Positions 33,152 through 41,711 of a stretch of 64,000 bases of DNA are shown piece by piece (position 1 is the first letter of the stretch; every line of letters starts with the position of its first letter). The position numbers were made by a program, and so were the translations under genes. Location of the stretch: NCBI RefSeq assembly GCF_000733295.1, contig NZ_JPMI01000209.1, positions 1 through 64,000 of the forward strand, written 5' to 3'. The notes under the pieces were generated by a model. The model worked only from the letters and a program-made list of their open reading frames with translations. It ran no database searches and was not told where the DNA came from. This DNA is from Archangium violaceum Cb vi76 (lineage in GTDB: Bacteria; Myxococcota; Myxococcia; Myxococcales; Myxococcaceae).

Positions 33152-34474
33152 TCAGCGAAGCTGGTGCCGGTGGAGCAGATCAATGAGGTAGCTCCGGTCC
33201 ATCTGCGCCAGCCGCGCGGCCAGTGAGACGTTGCTCCCCGCCCGCTCCATCAGCGCCTTGAGGAACTGGACCTCGAAGTCCCCGAGCACCTTCTGGCGGG
33301 CCTCGCGGTAGCTGTGCTCCAGCGGCAGCACGACGGAGGGAGCCGGGGGCGGGTGCGCCGCGCCGGGCCCCCCGGCGGTCTGCTCCAGGGAGGGAGGCTC
33401 TCCCATCGCGAGGATGGCCTCCACGTAGTTGCGCAGCTCTCGGACGTTGCCCGGCCAGCGGTGCGTCTGGAGGGTGGCCATCAGCGGCGGTGGTACCAGC
33501 GCCGCCACCGGTCCGGCGTAGCCCGCCTCGTTCAGGAAGTGCTCCACCAGCAGGGGGATGTCCTCCTCCCGTTGGTGCAGCGGGGGCACCTCGAGCCTCA
33601 CCACGGCGAGCCGGTAGTAGAGGTCCAGGCGGAAGGTGTTCGCGTTGACCTCGGCGCGGAGATCCCGGTGGGTGGCGCTCACCACGCGCACGTCCACGGA
33701 CAGCTCCTCCGTGCCCCCGAGCCTCCGGAAGCGCCGGCGCTCCAGCACTCCCAGCAGCGCCGTCTGGAGTGTCGGGGACAGCTCGCCGATCTCGTCCAGG
33801 AAGAGCGTGCCGCCCTGGGCCCGCTCGAAGACGCCGAGGTGGCGCCGGTCCGCTCCCGTGAAGGCGCCGCGCTCATGGCCGAACAGCTCGCTGGCGACCA
33901 GGCCGGGGGAGATGACGCCACAGTCCAGCGTCACGAAGGGCTTGTGGGCCCGCGGGCTCTGATCGTGGAGGGCGCGAGCGATGAGCTCCTTGCCCGTGCC
34001 GGACTCCCCCTGGAGCAGCACCGAGGCGTCCGTCTGGGCCGCGCGGAGGATCTGCGCCATCAGCCGCCGCATCGGCGCGCTCTGGCCTCGCAGTGGCCCC
34101 AGGGCCCCGGAGTCATGGAGGGACAGCGTCCGCGTGGGCCCATCCCCCACCCGCAGCGACGTCCGCCCGAGCGTGACGATCGTCCCCGGGGCGACAGTCC
34201 CCCGCTCGAGGAGGGCGGTTCCCACCCCCGTGCCATTGGTCGAGCCCAGGTCCGTTATCGCCACCCGGTCTCCCTTGCGGGACAGCTCCAGGTGGTACCG
34301 GGACACGGTGGGGTCCGTCAGGCGCAGCTCGTTGCTCTCCGCCGTCCCCACCGTCACCGTCTCGTCGCCCGCGGTGTGGGACGCGCCTTGATCCGGGCCA
34401 CCCACGACTTCGATGAAGAGCGTGCGGATGGGGAGTCCGATGGGGCGATCCGAAACTGTCTTTCCGCTGGACAT
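33152..34474 (-). CDS. FHA-domain sigma-54-dependent transcriptional activator
   Basis: The 440-residue product has an N-terminal FHA domain (VSRYHLELS and DLGSTNGTGV with the phosphothreonine-binding Ser/Asn residues), a central AAA+ domain with Walker A GESGTGKE, the sigma-54 contact loop GAFTGA, and FLDEIGEL, followed by RWPGNVRELRNY and a C-terminal Fis-type HTH (VSLAARLAQMDRSYLIDLLHRH). Myxobacteria use many such activators controlled by Ser/Thr kinases through phosphothreonine recognition; the kinase at 29638 is a possible partner by proximity. ATG 34474 is chosen because it precedes the FHA homology closely; ATGs at 34492 and 34531 are in frame and the latter runs into the duplicated J-gene fragment. 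Confidence 0.9.
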   Translation of the reverse strand: MSSGKTVSDRPIGLPIRTLFIEVVGGPDQGASHTAGDETVTVGTAESNELRLTDPTVSRYHLELSRKGDRVAITDLGSTNGTGVGTALLERGTVAPGTIVTLGRTSLRVGDGPTRTLSLHDSGALGPLRGQSAPMRRLMAQILRAAQTDASVLLQGESGTGKELIARALHDQSPRAHKPFVTLDCGVISPGLVASELFGHERGAFTGADRRHLGVFERAQGGTLFLDEIGELSPTLQTALLGVLERRRFRRLGGTEELSVDVRVVSATHRDLRAEVNANTFRLDLYYRLAVVRLEVPPLHQREEDIPLLVEHFLNEAGYAGPVAALVPPPLMATLQTHRWPGNVRELRNYVEAILAMGEPPSLEQTAGGPGAAHPPPAPSVVLPLEHSYREARQKVLGDFEVQFLKALMERAGSNVSLAARLAQMDRSYLIDLLHRHQLR

Positions 34475-34530
34475 GGTCCGGCAATCTACCATGGCCGGAC
34501 CGTCGGCCCGCCCCGCTGCTGGGACCCCCA

Positions 34531-34608
34531 TACCATCCGGACAAGGTGGCGCAGCTGGGGCCGAAGCTCCAGGCGCTGGCCGCGGAGGAAACGCGCAAGC
34601 TCAATCAA
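34531..34608 (+). repeat. Duplicated fragment of J-domain gene (left copy)
   Basis: These 78 bases match 40592-40669 with one mismatch (34536 T versus C). In the right copy they encode the HPD motif and helix III of a J-domain. The left copy is not part of a complete gene and lies just before the oxidoreductase gene at 34670. The near identity points to a recent rearrangement. Confidence 0.85.
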
Positions 34609-34669
34609 TTTGCTCCGTCAGAAGCAGAGAACTAGCCTCGCCCCCCTCTCGTTCACCAAAGGCGGCTTC

Positions 34670-37600
34670 ATGACGAAGCAGGTGTCGTTCTTCCTCAATG
34701 GCAGGGCGGTCACGCTCGAGGATCCATCGCCGGATCTTCTGTTGATCGACTACCTCCGTTCTCCGGAAGTGGGCCTGGCGGGCCCGAAGAAGCCTTGCGG
34801 CCAGGGCGGATGCGGCGGCTGCACCGTCATCCTCTCGAACTGGAACGAGAAGAAGAACCGCGCCGAGCATCGCGCCATCAACTCGTGCCTGCGTCCGGTG
34901 CTGGCGCTGGAGGGCCTGGTGGTGACGACGGTGGAGGGCACCGGTGCCGCGCGGCGTCCCAACCCCGAGAACCTGAGCCACTCCGCCACCTACTTCCGGG
35001 CCGCCGTGGTGCCGCAGACGGCGCTCCCGCCTCCGCCCGCGCTGGTGAACGCCCAGGAGGCGGCCAACGCCAAGCGCCTCGAGGTGATCCGGAAGGTCAA
35101 CAAGGCCCGGCCCAAGGCCGCCCTGACGGCGAAGCTGCGCGAGGAGGTGCCGGATCATCCCTCGGAGTTCTCGCACGAGGGTATCAACCCCGTGGCCCAC
35201 CGCCTGGCCATCAACAACGGCACGCAGTGCGGCTACTGCACCGTGGGCTTCGTGATGAACATGTCCGAGTTCATCGTGAACAACCCCAAGGCCACCAAGC
35301 GGGAGATCGAGGACATCTTCGACGGCAACATCTGCCGGTGCACGGGCTACCGCTCCATCCTCACCGGCATGAAGACCTTCGCCTCCAACTGGACCCAGGA
35401 GGACGAAGCGAACCGGATGAAGTGTCTGGGAGATGATGCCGTCCAGTCGCAGCTGCCGACGCCGAACGTGGTGATTCCGTTTCCCCCCGAGGCCCGGGCG
35501 CCCGCCAGTGGCGTCTCGCTGGATGGCACCTCGCGCCGTTGGTTGACCCCGGCGAGCCTGTCCGAGCTGGCCCGCCTCATGCGCGAGAACCAGCGCGAGA
35601 AGGTCCGCCTCGTCCACTCCAATACCTCCTACGGCATCTACAAGGAGGAGTACCTGGAGACGGAGCTCTTCCTGGACGTCCGGTTCATCCCGGAGCTCAA
35701 CGTGGCGCCCAGGGTGACGGACACCGGGCTGCGCGTCGGGGCGGGCATCAACTACAGCGAGCTCATCCGCGTCCTGGAGAGCACGATGCTCTCGCGCGGC
35801 GAGGCGAAGGCCCGGAAGGATGGGGAGACGGACTACTCGGAGACGACGCGGCTGGGCGCCACCCGCTTCATGGCGCGGCGGACCGCGGGCCGCATCGTGC
35901 GCAACGCCGCGTCGCTGGGCGGCAACTCGATGCTGGTGCTCAAGCACATCGCCGAGGGCACCGGTGAGCCGTTCCCCTCGGATGCCTTCACGGCCCTGGC
36001 CGCCATCGACGCGGAGATCGAGTTCCTGGACACGCAGCAGGGGGAGAACGCCCAGCCCCAGCGCGCCACCGTCCAGGCGCTGGTGGAGCGGGTGGCAGCG
36101 AGGCCCGCGCTGGCCGACTCCCTCGTGCTGCTCGCCTACCACCTGCCTTTCGGCAAGCGCAACGAGGTGGTGCTCGCCCAGAAGGTGGCGCTGCGCGACG
36201 TGAACGCGCACAGCATCCTCAACGCGACCAGCCGCCTGGGCCTGTCCAAGACGATGGAGGTGGAGGTGGCGGTGCTCGTCTTCGGCGGCATCGCTCCCTA
36301 TCCGTGGCGCGCCCGGAAGACGGAGAAGGCCCTGCGGGACAAGCCGCTGTCGCTGGCCACCCTCCCGGCCCTGGCCAAGATCCTGGCCGCCGAGGTGAGC
36401 GCCGAGCTCGCGCGCCAGGCCCCGCGCATGAAGGGCCTGCCCTCGGAGGGATTCACGGACGAGTACCGCGTGCAGCTCGCCACGGCCTTCTTCTACAAGG
36501 CCGCGGTCAACGCGATGGACGAGCGTGGCGCCACCGTCCCCCCGGCCATCCGCTCGGCCGGCGAGATCACCTGGGGCCACTGGCCCGTCAGCGACGGCAT
36601 CCAGGAGTATGAGATCCAGAGCTACAAGGCTCCCGTCTCGCAGCCGTACATCAAGATCACCGCGATGGAGCAGTCCTCCGGGCAGCTGCACTACACCCAT
36701 GAGCTGCCGGTCCCCCCGCGGACCGTCAATGCCTCCTTCGTCCAGAGCCGGCGGGCGCTCGCCAGCTTCCAATTCGTCCTCCCCGGCAGCGACAAGGCGC
36801 GCGAGACGAGCGAGCTGCGCGAGCACCTCTCCAGCCGCTACGAGGGCTTCGTGGACCTCATCACCTGCGAGGTCTTCAAGAACGGGCAGATCAACAAGCA
36901 GGGCATGGGCGCCGATCAGCCGATCTTCGCCGAGGGGCGGGTCGACTACGTGGGCCAGTCCCTCGCGCTGGTGCTCGCGGACACCGAGCAGTTGGCCGAG
37001 CGCATCGCCCAGTACGTCACCGACACGTGCGTCGCCTACGGCCCGGTCCCGCCACCGAAGGGAGACGACAGGCCCCTGCCTCCGTGGTGGTCCCAGCCCA
37101 TCTTGAGCCTGGAGGACGCCATCCGTCTGGGGAGCATCTACCCGGACTGGCCCCAAGCCGCCGCCTTCGTCACCCACGTCTGGAAGGTGACGCGCAATGG
37201 CAGCCGGTTTGGCTGGGTCACCCCCAAGAACAAGCCCGAGCAGCAGGTGGACCGGACGATCGTCAACCGGCAGGCGACGCTGGACGGCATTCCCTGCCAG
37301 GTCGTCGAGAGCACCCAGGCGTGCGGCGGCCAGGTGCACTTCTACATGGAGACGCAGGCGGCCATCGCCGAGCCCCTGGATGGCCGGCGCATGATGGTGC
37401 GGCCCTCCACGCAGAGCCCCATGGAGATGCACCAGACCACCGCCATGGCGCTGGGCGCTCGCTACAACAGCATCGACGTGCAGGTCCCCCCGGTGGGTGG
37501 CGGCTACGGCGGCAAGACGGAGCAGACCCGCTTCGTGGTGGGAGCGGCGGCCATCGCCGCGCATGAAATCAAACGGCCGGTGCGCCTGGTCCTCTCGCGT

Positions 37601-39289
37601 GAGCAGGACACGGCGATGATCGGCAAGCGCCACGCCTACTTCTCCCAGTACCAGATCGCCATCGATCGCGGCGACGTGGACTCCAGGGACAAGGGGCGCA
37701 TCCGCGGCCTGCTCAACAAGATGTGGGGAGACGGCGGCGCCTTCTACGACTGCTCGTTCATCGTCTCCAACTGCATCCAGGCGCGCGCGGACAATGCCTA
37801 TCAAATCCCCAACTTCGAGACGCAGATCGACGTGTGCCGCACCAACACCGCGCCGAGCACCGCGTTCCGCGCGTTCGGCGACATCCAGGGCAAGCTGATG
37901 CTGGAGAACGCCGTGGATGACGCGGCCTACGCCATCGGCATGCTGCCCGAGGACGTGCGGGAGAAGAACCTCTACGAGCGCGGGGACGTGACGCCCTTCG
38001 GCCAGGCGCTCTCGTACTGCTACATCCGCGAGGTCTGGTCCTACCTGAAGCAGAAGTGCGACTACGCGACGAAGCGCCGCGAGGTCGACGAGTTCAACGC
38101 GAAGAACCGCTGGCGCAAGCGCGGGCTGGCGGTGATGCCGGTCAAGTACGGCTCGGGCTACAACCTGGTGATGCTGGAGCAGGCCGCCGCGGTCGTCTCG
38201 GTGTTCCAGGGAGACGGCAGCATCGTCATCCACCAGGGCGGCGTGGAGATGGGGCAGGGCCTGCTCACGCAGGTCCGGCAGATCGCCGCCTACGTGCTGA
38301 ACGTGCCGCTGGAGTACATCCAGGTGGAGGCGCCCAAGACGCTCGTGACCCCCAACCCGTCCAGCACCGGAGCGTCCACCGGAACGGCCTACAACGGCGA
38401 GGCGGTCAAGCGCACGTGCCAGGAGCTCGCCGCGCGCCTGAGGGACTTCGCCTACGAGATGCGCACGGAGCAGGGCAACGACTGGTGCGTGAGCCAGGGC
38501 ATCGACTTCTGGAACCACGGGCAAGAGGGGTGGATGGCCACGGTGACGGTCAACGGGCAGACCAAGCGCATCTGGCAGTTCCTGGTGGCGCTGGCCTACC
38601 AGTACCGGGTGAGTCTGGTGTCCACCTTCACCGCGCCCATCCGGGGCGGTGAGACGCCGGTGCCGGTGATCACCTACAAGCCGTATGAGCAGCAACCCGT
38701 GCTGCCCGGCTACCCCCTGGTCGACAAGAAGGATGCCTATCCCGGCGCGTTCGACTCGTTCGTGGGGTTCACCTACTCGGCCGCGTGCTCGGTGGTGGAG
38801 GTGGACATCCTGACGGGAGAGGTGAAGGTGCTCAGCTCGGACCTCGTCTACGACATGGGCTGGAGCCTCAACCCGGCCATCGACGTGGGCCAGGTGGAAG
38901 GCGCCTTCGTGCAGGGGCTCGGCTACGTGCTGTCCGAGAAGCTGGCGTTCGAGCCCGATGGCCAGGAAGCCGGCCGCCTCAACTCCCTGAACACCTGGCG
39001 CTACAAGCCGCCCGCGACCACCAGCATCCCGCTGGAGCTCAACGTGTACCTCTTCCCGCGCAACCTGGCGGGCGTCCCGGAGGACGCCACCGAGGGCATC
39101 TTCTCCTCGAAGGAGGTCGGCGAGCCGCCGCTGGTGCTGGCCACCACCGTGTTCCTCGCGGTGAAGGCGGCGATCCGCGCCTCGCGCGTGGAGCGCAAGC
39201 TGAGCGGCCTCTTCCGGTTCGACGCGCCCGCCACCGTGCAGGAGGTGCGCAAGGCGTGCGAGGTGCGCCTGAACGACCTCAAGGCCTGA
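34670..39289 (+). CDS. Single-chain xanthine dehydrogenase/aldehyde oxidase-like molybdenum hydroxylase
   Basis: The 1539-residue product contains all modules of eukaryote-type xanthine dehydrogenase in one chain: a plant-type 2Fe-2S site (C43, C48, C51, C73), a second 2Fe-2S site (QCGYC at 187-190 and CRC at 222-224), an FAD domain (RIVRNAASLGGN) and the molybdopterin domains with VGGGYGGKTEQ, TAFRAFGD (Arg ~1067), GVEMGQGLLTQ and the active-site Glu of KEVGEPPL (~1485). An insertion of about 100 residues separates the two iron-sulfur halves. Bacterial enzymes are often split over two or three genes, so the fusion is notable. Substrate is unknown: purine, aldehyde or N-heterocycle. No cofactor-maturation gene is adjacent. 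Confidence 0.92.
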   Translation: MTKQVSFFLNGRAVTLEDPSPDLLLIDYLRSPEVGLAGPKKPCGQGGCGGCTVILSNWNEKKNRAEHRAINSCLRPVLALEGLVVTTVEGTGAARRPNPENLSHSATYFRAAVVPQTALPPPPALVNAQEAANAKRLEVIRKVNKARPKAALTAKLREEVPDHPSEFSHEGINPVAHRLAINNGTQCGYCTVGFVMNMSEFIVNNPKATKREIEDIFDGNICRCTGYRSILTGMKTFASNWTQEDEANRMKCLGDDAVQSQLPTPNVVIPFPPEARAPASGVSLDGTSRRWLTPASLSELARLMRENQREKVRLVHSNTSYGIYKEEYLETELFLDVRFIPELNVAPRVTDTGLRVGAGINYSELIRVLESTMLSRGEAKARKDGETDYSETTRLGATRFMARRTAGRIVRNAASLGGNSMLVLKHIAEGTGEPFPSDAFTALAAIDAEIEFLDTQQGENAQPQRATVQALVERVAARPALADSLVLLAYHLPFGKRNEVVLAQKVALRDVNAHSILNATSRLGLSKTMEVEVAVLVFGGIAPYPWRARKTEKALRDKPLSLATLPALAKILAAEVSAELARQAPRMKGLPSEGFTDEYRVQLATAFFYKAAVNAMDERGATVPPAIRSAGEITWGHWPVSDGIQEYEIQSYKAPVSQPYIKITAMEQSSGQLHYTHELPVPPRTVNASFVQSRRALASFQFVLPGSDKARETSELREHLSSRYEGFVDLITCEVFKNGQINKQGMGADQPIFAEGRVDYVGQSLALVLADTEQLAERIAQYVTDTCVAYGPVPPPKGDDRPLPPWWSQPILSLEDAIRLGSIYPDWPQAAAFVTHVWKVTRNGSRFGWVTPKNKPEQQVDRTIVNRQATLDGIPCQVVESTQACGGQVHFYMETQAAIAEPLDGRRMMVRPSTQSPMEMHQTTAMALGARYNSIDVQVPPVGGGYGGKTEQTRFVVGAAAIAAHEIKRPVRLVLSREQDTAMIGKRHAYFSQYQIAIDRGDVDSRDKGRIRGLLNKMWGDGGAFYDCSFIVSNCIQARADNAYQIPNFETQIDVCRTNTAPSTAFRAFGDIQGKLMLENAVDDAAYAIGMLPEDVREKNLYERGDVTPFGQALSYCYIREVWSYLKQKCDYATKRREVDEFNAKNRWRKRGLAVMPVKYGSGYNLVMLEQAAAVVSVFQGDGSIVIHQGGVEMGQGLLTQVRQIAAYVLNVPLEYIQVEAPKTLVTPNPSSTGASTGTAYNGEAVKRTCQELAARLRDFAYEMRTEQGNDWCVSQGIDFWNHGQEGWMATVTVNGQTKRIWQFLVALAYQYRVSLVSTFTAPIRGGETPVPVITYKPYEQQPVLPGYPLVDKKDAYPGAFDSFVGFTYSAACSVVEVDILTGEVKVLSSDLVYDMGWSLNPAIDVGQVEGAFVQGLGYVLSEKLAFEPDGQEAGRLNSLNTWRYKPPATTSIPLELNVYLFPRNLAGVPEDATEGIFSSKEVGEPPLVLATTVFLAVKAAIRASRVERKLSGLFRFDAPATVQEVRKACEVRLNDLKA

Positions 39290-39303
39290 GCCGGGCCACG
39301 CCA

Positions 39304-39331
39304 AGGCCGTGGGGGAAGTGCCCCACGGCCT
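39304..39331 (+). terminator. Strong hairpin after the molybdenum hydroxylase gene
   Basis: AGGCCGTGGGG (39304-39314) pairs perfectly with CCCCACGGCCT (39321-39331) around a six-base loop, 15 bases after the stop codon. No U-tract follows, but stem strength and position suggest a terminator. Confidence 0.6.
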
Positions 39332-39517
39332 GCACGCCAGTTCCTCGGCGGGGAGCATTTCGCTTCCCGCCCTCCGCTCACCGCGGCTCGGGCTGGCGGA
39401 ATGTCTGTCTTTGAGGTTGATAGGCCAGGAAATCCACTGGCCGTGAAGGGCTCCGCGTCAGGCGCCCGTGGGCAGCGGTTTCCGGGCATCACCTGGCCTC
39501 GGGCGTATACTGCGCCC

Positions 39518-40714
39518 ATGTCCTCGTGCCCGTGCTGCCTGGAGGTCCTGACGCCCGCCCTGCTGGGACTCGGTGGCCGGCGGCTCGCGGGCAGCTGCGG
39601 GCTCTGTGGTGACGCGGTGTGCCAGCACTGCCTGCGCTCGGGCTCGCCGGACGTGGAGGTGCTCTTCCAGCACGCGGGCCCCGAAGGCATGAAGACGCCT
39701 CGGGGCTCGCGGAGGCAGGCCTGTGTCAGCTGCCTGTGGGATGCGCTCTCGGCTCGAGGCGGGACCCCGTCCTTCCCCGAGCCTCCGGGCCGGCGCAGGC
39801 GGGCGGAGCAGGCGGCCTGCACGCACCCTCAGGCGATCCGGTGGATGCGGTGCTGCCCCAGTTGCGGCCTGGAGCTGGAATGGGAGGCCGAGCACGGCAA
39901 CCCCAGGTGCGACGCGTGTGGAGCTCCCTCGCACGAGGCCTTCAACGCCTGCTGGGCCTGCGGCGAGTCCTTCGAGGAGGAGAACGAAGCCCAGGACTCC
40001 GCCGAGGGCTATGCACTCGACTTCGACTGCCATTCCCGTCGGTGCGAGGGCAGGGTGGCATGGCTGATGCCGTACTGCCCCTGGTGCGCCACGGCGCAGC
40101 GCTGGCGGCCCTCCACCGAGGAGGGGGCGCCCGTGTGCGTGGGGTGCGAGGCGAAGCTCGAGCCCACCTGGGCTTTCTGCACCGCGTGCGGCGAGGAGGC
40201 TCCGCTGCCCGAGGAGTGCTTCTCGTGCGCGGCCTCGCTCGATCAGGTCGACTGCGCCGCGCGTTGCGAGCACTGCCGGCGGATGGTGTGTGGCGACTGC
40301 TTCGGCGACTACTCGCTGCCGGAGCCGCCACACCCGGTGCAGCCCGGAGTGAAGAAGGGTGCCAGCCCGGGTGCCCGAGAGCTGTTGCTGTGCACGGCGT
40401 GCGCGGAGGAGCTCGGGGCCAGGCCGCTCGTGGAGGAAGAACCTCCCGAGCCCGAAGAGCCCGAGTCCGAAGAGTCCGAGCCGCCCGCCGCCGCGAGGCC
40501 CGCCCCCAGCAGCCCATGGGAGGTGCTCGGCGTGGCTCCGGGCACGCCCCTGGCCGAGGTGAAGCGGGTCTACCTGGCCCTCATCACCCAGTACCACCCG
40601 GACAAGGTGGCGCAGCTGGGGCCGAAGCTCCAGGCGCTGGCCGCGGAGGAAACGCGCAAGCTCAATCAAGCGTGGAGCGAGCTGCGCCAGCGCGCGGACA
40701 GAGGGTCCGCGTAA
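39518..40714 (+). CDS. Multi-zinc-ribbon protein with C-terminal J-domain
   Basis: The 398-residue product has at least eight CxxC-type knuckles spread over residues 1-290 (for example CPCC, CGLC, CPSC, CDAC, CWAC, CPWC, CTAC, CEHC, CGDC), consistent with several zinc ribbons. After an acidic Glu/Pro-rich linker (~305-330) comes a J-domain: PWEVLGVAPGTPLAEVKRVYL, YHPDKVAQLG (HPD at 360-362) and a third helix. J-domains stimulate DnaK-type ATPases, so this is probably a co-chaperone whose zinc ribbons recognise clients. Its 3' part was the source of the 78-base fragment found at 34531. Confidence 0.85.
   Translation: MSSCPCCLEVLTPALLGLGGRRLAGSCGLCGDAVCQHCLRSGSPDVEVLFQHAGPEGMKTPRGSRRQACVSCLWDALSARGGTPSFPEPPGRRRRAEQAACTHPQAIRWMRCCPSCGLELEWEAEHGNPRCDACGAPSHEAFNACWACGESFEEENEAQDSAEGYALDFDCHSRRCEGRVAWLMPYCPWCATAQRWRPSTEEGAPVCVGCEAKLEPTWAFCTACGEEAPLPEECFSCAASLDQVDCAARCEHCRRMVCGDCFGDYSLPEPPHPVQPGVKKGASPGARELLLCTACAEELGARPLVEEEPPEPEEPESEESEPPAAARPAPSSPWEVLGVAPGTPLAEVKRVYLALITQYHPDKVAQLGPKLQALAAEETRKLNQAWSELRQRADRGSA
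40592..40669 (+). repeat. Duplicated fragment of J-domain gene (right, in-gene copy)
   Basis: In-gene copy of the 78-base sequence also present at 34531-34608 with one mismatch. The two copies are direct repeats flanking about 6 kb that hold the molybdenum hydroxylase gene. Confidence 0.85.
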
Positions 40715-40735
40715 GGGGGGCTCGCCCCGGTTACC

Positions 40736-41305
40736 CTAGTTCGTCAAAAAATAGTGAACATAAGAGCCGTCTTCGCAAGCGGCGGAAATAGCGGCAATCG
40801 GAATATCGCCATTGGCATCCTTGATGGACTGTCTGGATAAAGCGGTCGCATCTGTTCCTGTGAAGCCTACATACTTGTCCACGGTGACGTATTTCACGAC
40901 ATCGCCAAGGTTCAGCTTGCCAAGTGCAATGCAGGATTCAGGGGTGAGAGGACCTGTGGTGATGATGCCGAAATTGGGGCCAGGATGGAAAGCTGTCGCA
41001 CCAAAAGTCATCTTGGCATTTGCTATGGGCAGGTTGTAGCTCTCAGTATCGGCTTTATAGCTTTCAGGTAGCACGCCAAAGGCCACGGCAATTTGACCGT
41101 TGAAGCCACTGATATCCCTCCCTGCGTAAAGGTCAGAAACCTTTTGGACAGCGGACACGACAAGGGTTTGAGTGTCTGTGATTCTGCGCTGGTTGGAGGT
41201 CGAGAGATAAAGAGTCATCGCCCCCCAAATGACAACGGCGGCGATGGCGAGTACCACCGCGACTTCCAAGCCTTTTTGTTGGGGGTTACGGAATTTGGTG
41301 AGCAT
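40736..41305 (-). CDS. Type IVb-like pilin (lone, low GC)
   Basis: The 189-residue product has a class III signal: a short positive leader ending in QQKG, then a 20-residue hydrophobic helix (LEVAVVLAIAAVVIWGAMTL) as in BfpA/TcpA/PilS-type pilins. A pair of cysteines in the C-terminal half (ESCIAL and SAACEDG) would form the D-region disulfide. In most pilins the conserved Glu is at mature position 5; here it is at position 2, which suggests a small deletion or a different cleavage site. Its base composition is visibly lower in GC than all neighbours and no assembly genes are near, so it looks horizontally acquired and dependent on another pilus system, if used. Confidence 0.75.
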   Translation of the reverse strand: MLTKFRNPQQKGLEVAVVLAIAAVVIWGAMTLYLSTSNQRRITDTQTLVVSAVQKVSDLYAGRDISGFNGQIAVAFGVLPESYKADTESYNLPIANAKMTFGATAFHPGPNFGIITTGPLTPESCIALGKLNLGDVVKYVTVDKYVGFTGTDATALSRQSIKDANGDIPIAAISAACEDGSYVHYFLTN

Positions 41306-41711
41306 TGCCTGGTGCGTCCTATCAGGAGTTGAGGGACCCTACAGCGCACCGTATCCAGCAAGGCACGTGCCTGCCCGTAACCGAGGGCCCTCGACGCGAG
41401 GGGGGTCTTGCTTTCCGGGCGAGGGAGGGCAGCCCGTGCGTTGGCGCGTCAGTCCGGTGGGCTGACGCGTCAGCGCGAAGTAGGGCGCGAGCCGTCACGT
41501 TGGACCAGGCCCGGTTCTCAGTCGTTTGTATGCTACGGTCGGCGGAGAACGCCACGTCGCGTGTGCTCTCCTCCGAGGTCTCGATGCGTCCACCCAGTCG
41601 ACTCACGGTCAGGCCTCAACCCCGCTCCGCAACATCGGGAGATCTGGATCGAGGACCTGGACGGCTATGTCGTCGTTCTCGCCAGTCCTGATGGAGAGGC
41701 GAACTGAACCC
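41306..41711. other. Intergenic region without a gene
   Basis: About 400 bases separate the divergent pilin and beta-lactamase-like genes. I find no convincing coding frame. It holds an inverted repeat at 41445-41469 and no recognised RNA element. Confidence 0.5.
41445..41469. promoter_or_regulatory. Inverted repeat, possible operator
   Basis: CGCGTCAG (41445-41452) and CTGACGCG (41462-41469) form a perfect 8-base dyad with a nine-base centre, and a further GTCAGCGCG follows. The spacing suits a dimeric regulator upstream of the beta-lactamase-like gene. Confidence 0.4.

Noticed and set aside
34601-39358. A 1585-residue open frame on the minus strand opposite the molybdenum hydroxylase gene
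   Set aside because: High-GC antisense shadow; the plus-strand frame has complete iron-sulfur, FAD and molybdopterin motifs, while the minus-strand product is His/Arg/Gly-rich without motifs.
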